A stretch of 64,000 nt of DNA from Cognatiluteimonas weifangensis (GTDB lineage Bacteria > Pseudomonadota > Gammaproteobacteria > Xanthomonadales > Xanthomonadaceae). Below are positions 44,250 through 53,951 of the stretch, piece after piece. The stretch is from contig NZ_QVPD01000005.1 in assembly GCF_003416885.1 (NCBI RefSeq), forward strand, positions 1 through 64,000, read 5' to 3'. Position 1 is the first letter of the stretch, and the number at the start of each line of letters is the position of its first letter. The position numbers were made by a program, and so were the translations under genes. The notes under the pieces were generated by a model. That model made no database searches and was not told the DNA's origin. It saw only the letters and a program-made list of their open reading frames with translations.

Positions 44250-46831
44250 TCCGCTTCCCCGGCGCGGGCGCGCCCGGCTGCGGTGGCGACCGTCGCCGCG
44301 CGCGCCCGCGATCCGCGCGCGCCGCGCCGCGGCAACCAGTCGCGCACGATGCGCAGCGCCACCGCGACCAGCAGCGGCGCCAGCAGCGCCGGCAGCCAGA
44401 TCTCGCCGGGGGGCGGCTGGAACCCGAACCACCGCGCCGGTCCCGGCAGCAGGGTCACCGTGCACAGCACCGCCAGCGCAGCCCCGCCGACAATCCAGAA
44501 GGCCACGTTGCGCTGCCGCAGCGCGTCCCAGGCCGAGGCGCCGGAACGGTACAGCGCGATCAGCCCGAGATTGCCGGCCACCAGCGCGGTGAAGGCCAGC
44601 GCGCTCACCTGCGCGTGCGGCAGCGCGCGCGCGGTGGCCAGCGCGTGGATGGCGACGACCACGGCGAACATCACCGCGCCGTGGCCGAGGCTGCCGAACA
44701 GGCTGGGCAGGTCGAGCAGGCGCTGGCCCTGCGGCCGCGGCGGCCGGCGCATCAGGTCCGCGGCCGCGGGCTCGCGTTCGAACACGATCGAGCAGGCCGG
44801 ATCGATGATCAGTTCCAGGAACACCACGTGCAGCGGCAACAGCAGCAGCGGCTCGCCGGTCAGCAGCGGCAGCAGCGCCAGGCCGGTGATCGGCACGTGC
44901 ACCGCCAGGATGTAGCGCACCGCGCGGCGGATGTTGTCGTAGATGGTGCGGCCCAGGCGCACCGCGTCCACCACGGTCACGAAGTTGTCGTCCAGCAGCA
45001 CGATCGCCGCCGCCTCGCGGGCGACGTCGGTGCCGCGCCCGCCCATCGCGATGCCCACGTGCGCGGCTTTCAGCGCCGGCGCGTCGTTGACGCCGTCGCC
45101 GGTCATCGCCACCACCTGGCCATCGCGCTTGAGCGCGCGCACCAGGTGCAGCTTGTGCTCCGGGCGCACCCGCGCGAACACCTCCGCGTGCAGCACCGCC
45201 GCGGGCAGCTCGCCGTCGCAGGCGTCGAGTTCGCGCCCCAGCACGATCGCGTCGGACACGTCCAGGCCGGCGCTGCCGGCGATCGCGCGCGCGGTCGCCG
45301 GGTGGTCGCCGGTGAGCATCACCACGCGGATCCCCGCCGCCTGCGCGCGGGCGATGGCGTCGGGTACCCCGGCGCGCAGCGGATCGGCGAACCCGACCAG
45401 TCCGCGCCAGGAAAACTCGTAGCCGCAGGGCGACTCCGGCAGCACCGGCGCGCCGCCGGCCGGCGCGGGCCAGTGCGCGGCGGCGACGGCGAGCACGCGC
45501 AGGCCGCGCGCGGCCATGGCCTCGACCTCGGCCTGCAGCGCCGCGCGCCGGTCCGGCGGCAGACGGCACAGGTCGGCGACGGTTTCCGGCGCGCCCTTGC
45601 AGGCCACCTGCAGCGGCTCGCGCCCGTGCGCCCAGACCGCGATCACGGCCGGACGCGCCGGCGAGAACGGGTATTCGCGCAGCAGCCGCCATGCCGGGTC
45701 CGGGACGCCGATGCGGCTGCCCGCCGCCAGCAGCGCGTGTTCCATCGGGTCGTGGCCGGCGCGCGGGCAGGCCAGCGCCGCGTCCCGCAGCAGCGTGCGT
45801 AACGGCAGGCTGTCGGCGGCCTGCGGCGCGGCGCGCTCGCCGCCGACGACCAGTTCGACGACCGTCATCCGGTTTTCGGTCAGGGTGCCGGTCTTGTCGG
45901 TGCACAGCACCGTGGTCGCGCCCAGGGCCTCGATCGCCGGCGTGCGCCGCACCAGCGCCGCGTGCTGCGCCATGCGCCACGCGCCGAAGGCGAGGAACAC
46001 CATCAGCACCACCGGGAATTCCTCCGGGATGTTGGCGATCGCCAGGGTGATGCCGGCCAGCAGCGCGTCCAGCCAGCCGCCGCGGGTCCATGCGAACAGC
46101 ACGGTCATGGCGACGCACGACGCCAGCGACAGCCACGCGAACAGCACCACCACCCGGCGGATCTCGCGCTGCATCGGCGTGGTCTCGCTGCCGATGTCGC
46201 GCAGCGCGACACCGATGCGGCCGACCTCGGTGCGCGCGCCGGTGGCGACCACCGCCGCGCGGCCGTGCCCGCGCACCACCAGGGTGCTGGCGTGCAGCAG
46301 GTCCTGCGCCATGGCGCTGTCCGCGTGCCGGCGCACCGGCACCGATTCCCCGGTCAGCAGCGATTCGTCGACGTGCAGGTCGACCTCGTCCAGCACCCGC
46401 GCGTCGGCGGCCAGGCGGTCGCCTTCCTCGACCAGCAACAGGTCGCCGACCACCACTTCGCGCGCCGGCAGCACCTGCGGCTGGCCGTCGCGCACGACCC
46501 GCGCGCGCGGGCTGCTGAGGTCGCGCAGCGCCTGCAGCGCGCGTTCGGCCTTCTGCTCCTGGTACACGGTCAGGCCGATCACCAGCAGCACCGAGCCGCC
46601 GAGGATCGCGGCCTCGCGCGGGTCGCCCAGCAGCAGGTACACCAGCGCCGCCGCCAGCAGCAGCAACAGCATCGGTTCGCGCAGCACCCGCAGCACCAGC
46701 CCCCAGCGCGACGGGCGCTGCGCTTCCGGCAGCACGTTGGCGCCGTCGCGGCGCAGGCGCGCGGCCGCTTCGGCCGAGGTCAGGCCTGCGGTCTCCCCGG
46801 GGGCGGACGGCGAGGGCATGGGCGGTTGCAT
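44222..46831 (-). CDS. P-type cation-transporting ATPase (P2-type)
   Basis: An 869-residue pump with about ten membrane helices. The phosphorylation site DKTGTLTENRM, the actuator TGES, and the hinge GDGVNDAPALKAAHVGIAMG are intact. The transmembrane helix 4 motif is IANIPEEFPVVL, close to the IPEGLP of calcium and sodium pumps but with Glu-Phe, so the ion is uncertain. It lies divergent from hsp20 across two FNR/ANR-type boxes, matching low-oxygen stress gene sets in other proteobacteria. An alternative ATG at 46819 would leave more leader after box 46874-46887. Confidence 0.9.
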   Translation of the reverse strand: MQPPMPSPSAPGETAGLTSAEAAARLRRDGANVLPEAQRPSRWGLVLRVLREPMLLLLLAAALVYLLLGDPREAAILGGSVLLVIGLTVYQEQKAERALQALRDLSSPRARVVRDGQPQVLPAREVVVGDLLLVEEGDRLAADARVLDEVDLHVDESLLTGESVPVRRHADSAMAQDLLHASTLVVRGHGRAAVVATGARTEVGRIGVALRDIGSETTPMQREIRRVVVLFAWLSLASCVAMTVLFAWTRGGWLDALLAGITLAIANIPEEFPVVLMVFLAFGAWRMAQHAALVRRTPAIEALGATTVLCTDKTGTLTENRMTVVELVVGGERAAPQAADSLPLRTLLRDAALACPRAGHDPMEHALLAAGSRIGVPDPAWRLLREYPFSPARPAVIAVWAHGREPLQVACKGAPETVADLCRLPPDRRAALQAEVEAMAARGLRVLAVAAAHWPAPAGGAPVLPESPCGYEFSWRGLVGFADPLRAGVPDAIARAQAAGIRVVMLTGDHPATARAIAGSAGLDVSDAIVLGRELDACDGELPAAVLHAEVFARVRPEHKLHLVRALKRDGQVVAMTGDGVNDAPALKAAHVGIAMGGRGTDVAREAAAIVLLDDNFVTVVDAVRLGRTIYDNIRRAVRYILAVHVPITGLALLPLLTGEPLLLLPLHVVFLELIIDPACSIVFEREPAAADLMRRPPRPQGQRLLDLPSLFGSLGHGAVMFAVVVAIHALATARALPHAQVSALAFTALVAGNLGLIALYRSGASAWDALRQRNVAFWIVGGAALAVLCTVTLLPGPARWFGFQPPPGEIWLPALLAPLLVAVALRIVRDWLPRRGARGSRARAATVATAAGRARAGEADQPRTPPSA

Positions 46832-46873
46832 GGAAACCTGCGTGCAGCGTGAAGGGCGCGCGAAAGCCGCGAC

Positions 46874-46887
46874 TTGACCTGGATCAG
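46874..46887. promoter_or_regulatory. FNR/ANR-type box A
   Basis: TTGAC-CTGG-ATCAG matches TTGAY-N4-RTCAA at nine of ten informative positions. It is centred 49 bases from the ATPase ATG at 46831 and 140 bases from hsp20, so it is best placed to act on the ATPase. Confidence 0.55.
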
Positions 46888-46908
46888 CAAACCCGTCGCG
46901 CGCGGACG

Positions 46909-46922
46909 TTGACCTCGGTCAA
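46909..46922. promoter_or_regulatory. FNR/ANR-type box B
   Basis: TTGAC-CTCG-GTCAA is a perfect palindrome in its half sites and fits the FNR/ANR consensus TTGAY-N4-RTCAA. A weak -10 (CATGCT, 46944-46949) lies about 31 bases downstream of its centre, close to the class II arrangement for activating hsp20. Confidence 0.65.
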
Positions 46923-47020
46923 TACCGGCGCCCGGGACGGGGCCATGCTCGCTCCGTCGGCATCCCGCCGGCCCGCGTCGACCACCGCTCGACCCCCACG
47001 CCAGATCAGGAGACCCCACC

Positions 47021-47464
47021 ATGGCCATGCCCACCCGCTGGAACCCCGTCCGCCAGCTCAGCCGCCTCGACCCGTTCACCGACATCGAGGACATGTTCCG
47101 GAATTTCGTGTCGCCCACGCTGACCCGCACCCAGGAACGCGCGCTGGACATGCGCCTGGACGTCAACGAGGACGACAAGAACTATTTCGTCCACGTCGAC
47201 ATGCCGGGCCTGAAGAAGAGCGACATCGACGTCGCCGTGGAAGGCAACCAGGTCACCATCAGCGCCGAAGTCAACCGCGAGAAATCGCAGGAAAAGGGCA
47301 AGGAGCTGTACAGCGAACGCTACAGCGGCCAGGCCTATCGCGCATTCACCCTGCCCAGCGAAGTCGACAGCACCAAGGCGCAGGCCAACTACGACGGCGG
47401 CGTGCTGATGCTGACCCTGCCGAAGAAGGCCGGCGACGGTTCGCGGCATCTCACCGTCAGCTGA
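47021..47464 (+). CDS. Small heat-shock protein, Hsp20/alpha-crystallin family
   Basis: A 147-residue chaperone holdase. The alpha-crystallin domain (about residues 45-135) includes LDVNEDDKNYFVHVDMPGL, KSDIDVAVEGNQVTISAEV and YRAFTLPSEVD, and a GVLMLTLPKK strand near the end. The N-terminus (WNPVRQLSRLDPFTDIEDMF) is typical of the bacterial class. It binds unfolding proteins as oligomers. CAGGAG ten bases upstream is a good ribosome-binding site. Upstream FNR/ANR-type boxes suggest induction at low oxygen as well as by heat. Confidence 0.95.
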   Translation: MAMPTRWNPVRQLSRLDPFTDIEDMFRNFVSPTLTRTQERALDMRLDVNEDDKNYFVHVDMPGLKKSDIDVAVEGNQVTISAEVNREKSQEKGKELYSERYSGQAYRAFTLPSEVDSTKAQANYDGGVLMLTLPKKAGDGSRHLTVS

Positions 47465-47484
47465 GCCTGGCGGAGATTCGGGAC

Positions 47485-48066
47485 ATGGACGGCGGTCGCC
47501 GACGCCTCGGCGCATGCCTGCTGGCGCTGGTCGGCGCGCAGACGGCCTGGAGCGGTGCGGTGCGGGCGCAGGATGCGCCGGCACCGCAAGCAGCAGTGCA
47601 ACCGCAGGTCGCGGAACCGCAGCAGGCACAGGAACAGGCGCAGCGGCAGCGGCTGGAACGGGAAATGGACGAGGCGGTTGCCGCGCTGCGCGACTATTCG
47701 CTGGCGCGCCGCGAGGAAGCGATTGCCCGTGCGCGGCAGGCGGGCGCGGCCATGGACGAGCGCATCGAGCGCCTGCAGGCGCAGGCGGACCGCGACCGGG
47801 AGCGCATGGGCGCCTCGGCGCGGCTGCGCACGCAGCAGGCGCTGGCGGACCTGCGCCAGCGTCGCGGCGACCTGGCGCAGTGGTACGACGGCATGCAGCG
47901 CGACTCGGGCGAGGCCTGGGACGAGGTGAAAGCCGGGTTCGTGCGCAGCTACCGCGAGCTCGCCGGCGCCTTGCGCCGGGCGCGCGCGCAACTGCAGCCG
48001 CCGCCCGCGCCCGCGGAGGATGCGCCGGCCGACGATGCGCAGGAGCCGGAACCGGAGGAGCGTTAG
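47485..48066 (+). CDS. Exported coiled-coil protein of unknown function
   Basis: A 193-residue protein. An N-terminal signal peptide (MDGGRRRLGACLLALVGAQT, cleavage near VRAQ) is followed by a long alpha-helical coiled coil rich in Gln, Glu, Arg and Ala (about residues 45-175) and an acidic Pro tail (APAEDAPADDAQEPEPEE). It starts 20 bases after hsp20 with GGAG upstream and so is probably cotranscribed. A periplasmic stress or spacer role would fit the neighbour but is not shown by any motif. Confidence 0.75.
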   Translation: MDGGRRRLGACLLALVGAQTAWSGAVRAQDAPAPQAAVQPQVAEPQQAQEQAQRQRLEREMDEAVAALRDYSLARREEAIARARQAGAAMDERIERLQAQADRDRERMGASARLRTQQALADLRQRRGDLAQWYDGMQRDSGEAWDEVKAGFVRSYRELAGALRRARAQLQPPPAPAEDAPADDAQEPEPEER

Positions 48067-48178
48067 CCGCGTGTCGGCGCGACGGCGGCCGGCGCGCGCG
48101 CGACGGAGACGATGCCTGCGGCTGGCGCGGGTGGTGCGTCCGAACCGCACGTCCGCGCAGTTCGCGATTGGCGCCTCT

Positions 48179-49087
48179 TCACTGCACCAGCAACCGCCTG
48201 CCGGGCTCGCGGCGCGCAGGCCGCGAGCGATAGTCGATCGCCGCATCGATCCACAGTTGCATCGCGCTGCGCATCTTGAACTGCGCGAACAGCGCGGCAT
48301 CGATCGTGTCGGGCGCGGCCATCGCCGCGGGCGGGTCGATGGCGTCGCTGACATGGTTGGCGAGGTGGGCCAGCATCGGGTGCGGATCGATCGCGGTGAG
48401 GGCGCGGTGGCGCAGGCCGATCCGCTGCGCGCGCTGCACCAGGTGCCGCGGCATGCCGCGCTCGCGCCACTGCGCGACCTGCTCCGCGGAAGGCCTGGGA
48501 GACGCCAGCGGGCCGCGTTCCTCGGCCAGGTCCAGCGAGCCGCGCAGGCAGCCCTCGGCCAGGGTGCGGGCGATGGTGCGGGCCAGTTCGTGCGCGGCCT
48601 CGCTGTAATAGGGCAGTCCCAGCGCATCCAGCGCGCTGGCCAAGCCGATCACGCCGATCCGCAGCGTGGTCGCCGTCGGCGACGGATTGCAGGCCAGGAC
48701 CGCGTCGTCGAGCAGGCGCACGGCCAGCGCCGCGGTCAGGGCCAGACGGTCGCCGTCGAACCGCGGCGGCGTGCCCCAGGACGGCGGCACGAAGGCGCCG
48801 AGGTTGACCACCGCCGACGGCGTCTCCAGGTCGCGCAAGCCGTCGCTGGTGCCGATCGCCCGCAGCAGGCGCTCGTCGGGCAGCAGCCGCCAGTGGCTGA
48901 AGGCATCGACGAAGCGGTGCGCCCACAGCGGCGCCTGCGCGCCTTCCACCGCGGCGACGGCTTCGGCGACGCGCCACCAGGTGGCGTCGATGGTGACGTC
49001 GCGCAACGCCTCGCCGTCGCGCCAGCGGAAGCATGCGTCCCAGGTTTCGACGGCGACGGGATCGGTGAAGGAAGTGATCGGGAGCAC
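48179..49087 (-). CDS. Degenerate ribonucleotide-reductase-like protein (alpha-subunit barrel fragment)
   Basis: A 302-residue protein starting at GTG 49087. Segments such as SAVVNLGAFVP, LRIGVIGLASALDALGLPYYSEAAHELA and ALFAQFKMRSAMQLWIDAAI resemble the C-terminal half of adenosylcobalamin-dependent or class I ribonucleotide reductase large subunits, but the length is less than half and the radical-site cysteines cannot be matched. The assignment is by eye and moderate. A perfect FNR/ANR-type box lies 67 bases upstream, which supports a live, regulated gene. In-frame sequence without a start codon continues upstream to a stop near 49196. Confidence 0.5.
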   Translation of the reverse strand: MLPITSFTDPVAVETWDACFRWRDGEALRDVTIDATWWRVAEAVAAVEGAQAPLWAHRFVDAFSHWRLLPDERLLRAIGTSDGLRDLETPSAVVNLGAFVPPSWGTPPRFDGDRLALTAALAVRLLDDAVLACNPSPTATTLRIGVIGLASALDALGLPYYSEAAHELARTIARTLAEGCLRGSLDLAEERGPLASPRPSAEQVAQWRERGMPRHLVQRAQRIGLRHRALTAIDPHPMLAHLANHVSDAIDPPAAMAAPDTIDAALFAQFKMRSAMQLWIDAAIDYRSRPARREPGRRLLVQ

Positions 49088-49147
49088 GCGGGCGGCCTCG
49101 GCATCGCGCGGGACGAGGCCAGCCTGTACCGGTGCCGGCAGGCGATA

Positions 49148-49161
49148 TTGATCGGCGTCAA
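49148..49161. promoter_or_regulatory. FNR/ANR-type box C
   Basis: TTGAT-CGGC-GTCAA fits TTGAY-N4-RTCAA at all informative positions. It is centred 67 bases upstream of the ribonucleotide-reductase-like start; TACAGG (minus strand, 49123-49128) lies about 29 bases from the centre as a possible -10, near class II spacing. It may also affect the divergent FNR-like gene. Confidence 0.65.
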
Positions 49162-49174
49162 GGACCGCGTGCCG

Positions 49175-49199
49175 GTTACCGATCGTTACAGTCGGTTAC
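49175..49199. promoter_or_regulatory. Three GTTAC elements phased at exactly 10 bp
   Basis: GTTAC occurs at 49175-49179, 49185-49189 and 49195-49199, each separated by five bases, so all face one side of the helix. The layout is like the direct-repeat sites of OmpR-family regulators (for example the N5-spaced repeats of PhoP or CpxR). It lies 66-90 bases before the FNR-like gene. The regulator is unknown. Confidence 0.55.
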
Positions 49200-49264
49200 C
49201 GCGGCAACATCGTGCGCGCGGCGGGTGCGGCTAGGGTGTGCGTTCCGGTTCCGGAGTTGCTGCC

Positions 49265-50002
49265 ATGCAGGATGCTGCTCTCGCCCTCCCGCCCCCGTCG
49301 CCCGCCCCGAGTCCCGTTCGCGCCGCATTGGCGGACGCCGACTTCGCCCCGGTCCTGGATTCCGCACCCGCGCCGGACCTGGAGGAACTGGTCCGGCAGC
49401 TGCCCTTGCTGCGGCGCCGGCTCAAGCCCCGGCAATACCTGTTCCGCGCGGGCCAACCGCGGCACGCGCTGTACCTGATCCACGCCGGGTTCTTCAAGAC
49501 CAGCGTGGGTAGCGCCGACGGCCGCGAGAAGATCACCGGCTTCCGCATGCGCGGCGACCTGCTGGGCATCGATGCGCTGGACATGCCCACCCACGCCTGC
49601 GACGCGATCGCGCTGGACGTGGGCGAAGTCTGGGAATTGCCGGTGGGCCGGATGCAGGCGCTGCTGCCGGACTTCCAGCAACGGCTAACCGCGCTGCTGG
49701 CCGGCGAGATCCGCCGCGACTGGGGCTGGATGCTGGCGCTGGGCACGCTCAGCGCCGACCAGCGCGTGATCGCGTTCCTGCTGGATTTCGCCGCGCGACT
49801 GGAGCGCATGGGGTTCAGCGCGCGCTGCCTGCTGCTGCGCATGACCCGCGCCGAGCTCGGCAACTTCCTGGCGCTGCAGCTGGAAACCGTGACCCGGGCG
49901 CTGTCGCGGCTGCAGGCGCGCGGACTGATCGAGGTGGCGCGGCGCGAGATCCGGATTGCCGATGCCGCGGGCCTGCGGGCGGCGATGGCCGGCGACCAGT
50001 AG
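49265..50002 (+). CDS. Crp/Fnr-family regulator, FNR paralogue without Fe-S ligands
   Basis: A 245-residue regulator that follows E. coli FNR closely through the cyclic-nucleotide fold (KITGFRMRGDLLGIDAL) and HTH (TRAELGNFLALQLETVTRAL). The recognition helix keeps Glu and Arg as ETVTR (FNR: ETISR), which predicts binding to TTGAY half sites. The N-terminal three-cysteine cluster is absent, and the position of FNR Cys122 is Trp (EVWELP); the only cysteines are elsewhere. It therefore should not hold the oxygen-sensing [4Fe-4S] cluster. ATG 49265 has GGAG upstream. Confidence 0.9.
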   Translation: MQDAALALPPPSPAPSPVRAALADADFAPVLDSAPAPDLEELVRQLPLLRRRLKPRQYLFRAGQPRHALYLIHAGFFKTSVGSADGREKITGFRMRGDLLGIDALDMPTHACDAIALDVGEVWELPVGRMQALLPDFQQRLTALLAGEIRRDWGWMLALGTLSADQRVIAFLLDFAARLERMGFSARCLLLRMTRAELGNFLALQLETVTRALSRLQARGLIEVARREIRIADAAGLRAAMAGDQ

Positions 50003-50008
50003 CGCGGC

Positions 50009-51996
<1,988 letters not shown>

Positions 51997-52000
<4 letters not shown>

Positions 52001-52749
52001 CTCGGGGCGGGCGTCACCGCGGGCGCGAAATAATAGCCGGCGCCGCGTACCGACTTGATCAGTTCCGGGTGCGCCGGGTCGGCTTCCAGCTTGCGCCGCA
52101 GGCGGCCGACCTGCACGTCGATCGCGCGATCGAACGGGCCGGCGTCGCGGCCGTGCATGGTGTTCATCAGCTGGTCGCGGGTCAGCACCTGCTGCGGCCG
52201 CTCGACCAGCGCCAGCAGCAGGTCGAATTCGCCCGCGGTCAGGGCGATGTCCGTGCCGTCGCGGTCCGCCAGCCGGCGCGCCGCCACTTCCAGGCGCATG
52301 CCGGCGAAGGTGTAGGTGGCCCCGCGCGCTGCGTCGGCCGGCGGCGGCTGGGTGCGGCGCGCCACCGAGCGGATGCGGGCGAGCAGTTCGCGCAGGTCGA
52401 AAGGCTTGGTGATGTAGTCGTCGGCGCCCAGCTCCAGGCCGACGACGCGCTCGACCGATTCGCCGCGGCCGCTGACGATGATCACCGGCCCCTGCCAGCG
52501 GCTGCGCAGGTCGCGGATCAGGCTCAGGCCATCCTCGTCGGGCAGGCCCAGGTCCAGCAGCACCAGATCCACCGCCTGCTGTTGCATCGCCGCGCGCAGA
52601 CCGGCGCCGTCCGCGGCCAGGCTCACGCGCATCGCCTGGCTCTGCAGGTAGCCGGCGAGCATGGCGCCGATCTCGGCATCGTCGTCGACGACCAGCACGT
52701 GCAGGCCTGCCGTGTTCGCGGTGTCGCCGAGGGAGCCGGGAGCCTGCAT
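51997..52749 (-). CDS. OmpR-family response regulator
   Basis: A 250-residue regulator. The receiver domain (about residues 17-130) has VLVVDDDAEIG, the phosphoacceptor in LVLLDLGLPDEDG, VSGR and the Lys in DDYITKPFD. A winged-helix DNA-binding domain follows (ALTAGEFDLLLALVERPQQV, RAIDVQVGRLRRKLE, IKSVRGAGYYFA). The downstream kinase gene is translationally coupled. Such regulators bind direct repeats, making this a candidate for the phased GTTAC elements about 2.5 kb away (speculative). Confidence 0.95.
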
Positions 52750-53091
52750 CGGTCAGTTCCGGAATGGGCGCGCGGGCGGAGGGTGCGGCCAGGCGCAGGG
52801 TACGCGACTGCCGCGCAGCGGTGTGCGCACGGCTGCGCATGGTTGCCGCTGGGCGCACCCCTGCGGGTGCGAGGCCTGCGCGGAGAGTGCCATCTCGTCC
52901 CCCCGGGGAATGCCGCAACGGGCAGGTACTCGGGTCCTGACAGCAAATTCAACGCGTTGCGGCGGAATTCCAGGCCAGCCGACGACGGACCCCGCACGCG
53001 GCGGGGTCCGTGGGGCGCGCTTGGCCGACCCGGAAACGAAGGTCCGGACGATCGCCGACGACGAATCCGACGGCGACCTTCCTGGCTGCGC
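52750..53091. other. Spacer with a GC hairpin
   Basis: These 342 bases hold no supported gene. A perfect 9-bp stem (GGACCCCGC at 52987-52995 and GCGGGGTCC at 53001-53009) lies about 80 bases past the end of the minus-strand secreted-protein gene; it lacks a T-run, so it may be a weak terminator. The response regulator promoter should lie in 52750-52850. Confidence 0.5.
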
Positions 53092-53847
53092 TCAGCGGTC
53101 GACCCGGCCCGGCAACGACAGATCGCCCGACGCCACCTTGAACACGTCGACCACACACAGCAGCGGGTTGTGCACGCTGGCGTTGACGCGCAGCGCGGCG
53201 GTGACGCCGTCGAAGCCGGCCGATCCGATCGCCGCGACGTCGTCGAACGGCACCCGCACCTCGACGCTGTGGCCGGCGATGCGCGGCGCCCACCCGGGGC
53301 TGTCGATCAGGATCGGCAGGCCCGGCCAGGTCTTGGGCAGGCGAGGCTTGGCGCCTTCGGCGATGTCCACCACCTTCAGCGCGTCCTGGCCGCAGGCCGG
53401 GTCCGGCTGCAGCACCACCCAGTGCGAGTGCCAGACGTCGCCGTCGTTGCCCAGCTCGCCGTCGCCGTTCTCGTCGAACAGCGGGGTGTCGTCGAAGTCC
53501 GGGTGCGCGGTCACGGCAAAGGCCAGGATCCCGGCCTTGGGCTCGAAGCCGATCGTCGCAGGGTCCAGGCTGGTCGGCCAGACGTAGGAGAACACCGTGC
53601 TGCCGGCGAGCTTGCCCGACTTGGCCGGCCGCGCCGCGCCCGCGGCGCCGGACACCGCCATGTGGAAGATCGCGGTGTTGCCCTCGGTCGTGATTTTCGT
53701 GTGCACGATGTCGAAGGGCGCCTGCACGGCCCGGGCCGCGGCGGAAGCGATGCCGCCGGTGTGGGCGTCCGGGCCGTGGGCGATGGCGGGAGACGCCGCG
53801 GCCACCGACAGGGCGACGGCCAACGTAGTGAGGGAGGGATGTCGCAT
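53092..53847 (-). CDS. Secreted protein with an EF-hand-like acidic loop, function unknown
   Basis: A 251-residue protein with a clear signal peptide (MRHPSLTTLAVALSVAAASP, cleavage after AIA). The mature part is beta-rich and contains FDENGDGELGNDGDVWHSHW (about residues 124-143), whose DxNxDG loop resembles a calcium-binding EF-hand, followed by His residues that could bind metal. A cysteine pair is possible (PACGQD and LLCVVD). I do not recognise the family. AGGAG precedes ATG 53847. It is divergent from an AraC regulator that may control it. Confidence 0.7.
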   Translation of the reverse strand: MRHPSLTTLAVALSVAAASPAIAHGPDAHTGGIASAAARAVQAPFDIVHTKITTEGNTAIFHMAVSGAAGAARPAKSGKLAGSTVFSYVWPTSLDPATIGFEPKAGILAFAVTAHPDFDDTPLFDENGDGELGNDGDVWHSHWVVLQPDPACGQDALKVVDIAEGAKPRLPKTWPGLPILIDSPGWAPRIAGHSVEVRVPFDDVAAIGSAGFDGVTAALRVNASVHNPLLCVVDVFKVASGDLSLPGRVDR

Positions 53848-53914
53848 GAGAGCTCCTGACTGGGATTCGGCGGATGCCGGGACAGGAAGTCTGGTGGAAT
53901 CCCCCGTACCATAG

Positions 53915-53942
53915 GTGTCATCCGGTACTTGTTTCGTATCAT
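53915..53942 (+). promoter_or_regulatory. Candidate promoter of the AraC-family gene
   Basis: GTGTCA (53915-53920) and TATCAT (53937-53942) are 16 bases apart; the ATG follows nine bases later at 53952, so the leader would be very short or absent. The -10 is a five-of-six match. Confidence 0.4.
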
Positions 53943-53951
53943 CGCGTTCAA

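Noticed and set aside
40923..46136. An open frame of more than 1700 codons on the minus strand
   Set aside because: It is antisense to the serine hydrolase, VanX fusion and photolyase genes and an alternate frame of the ATPase gene. Its translation is low-complexity Arg/Ala/Gly-rich with no domain, a usual effect of very high GC at third codon positions.
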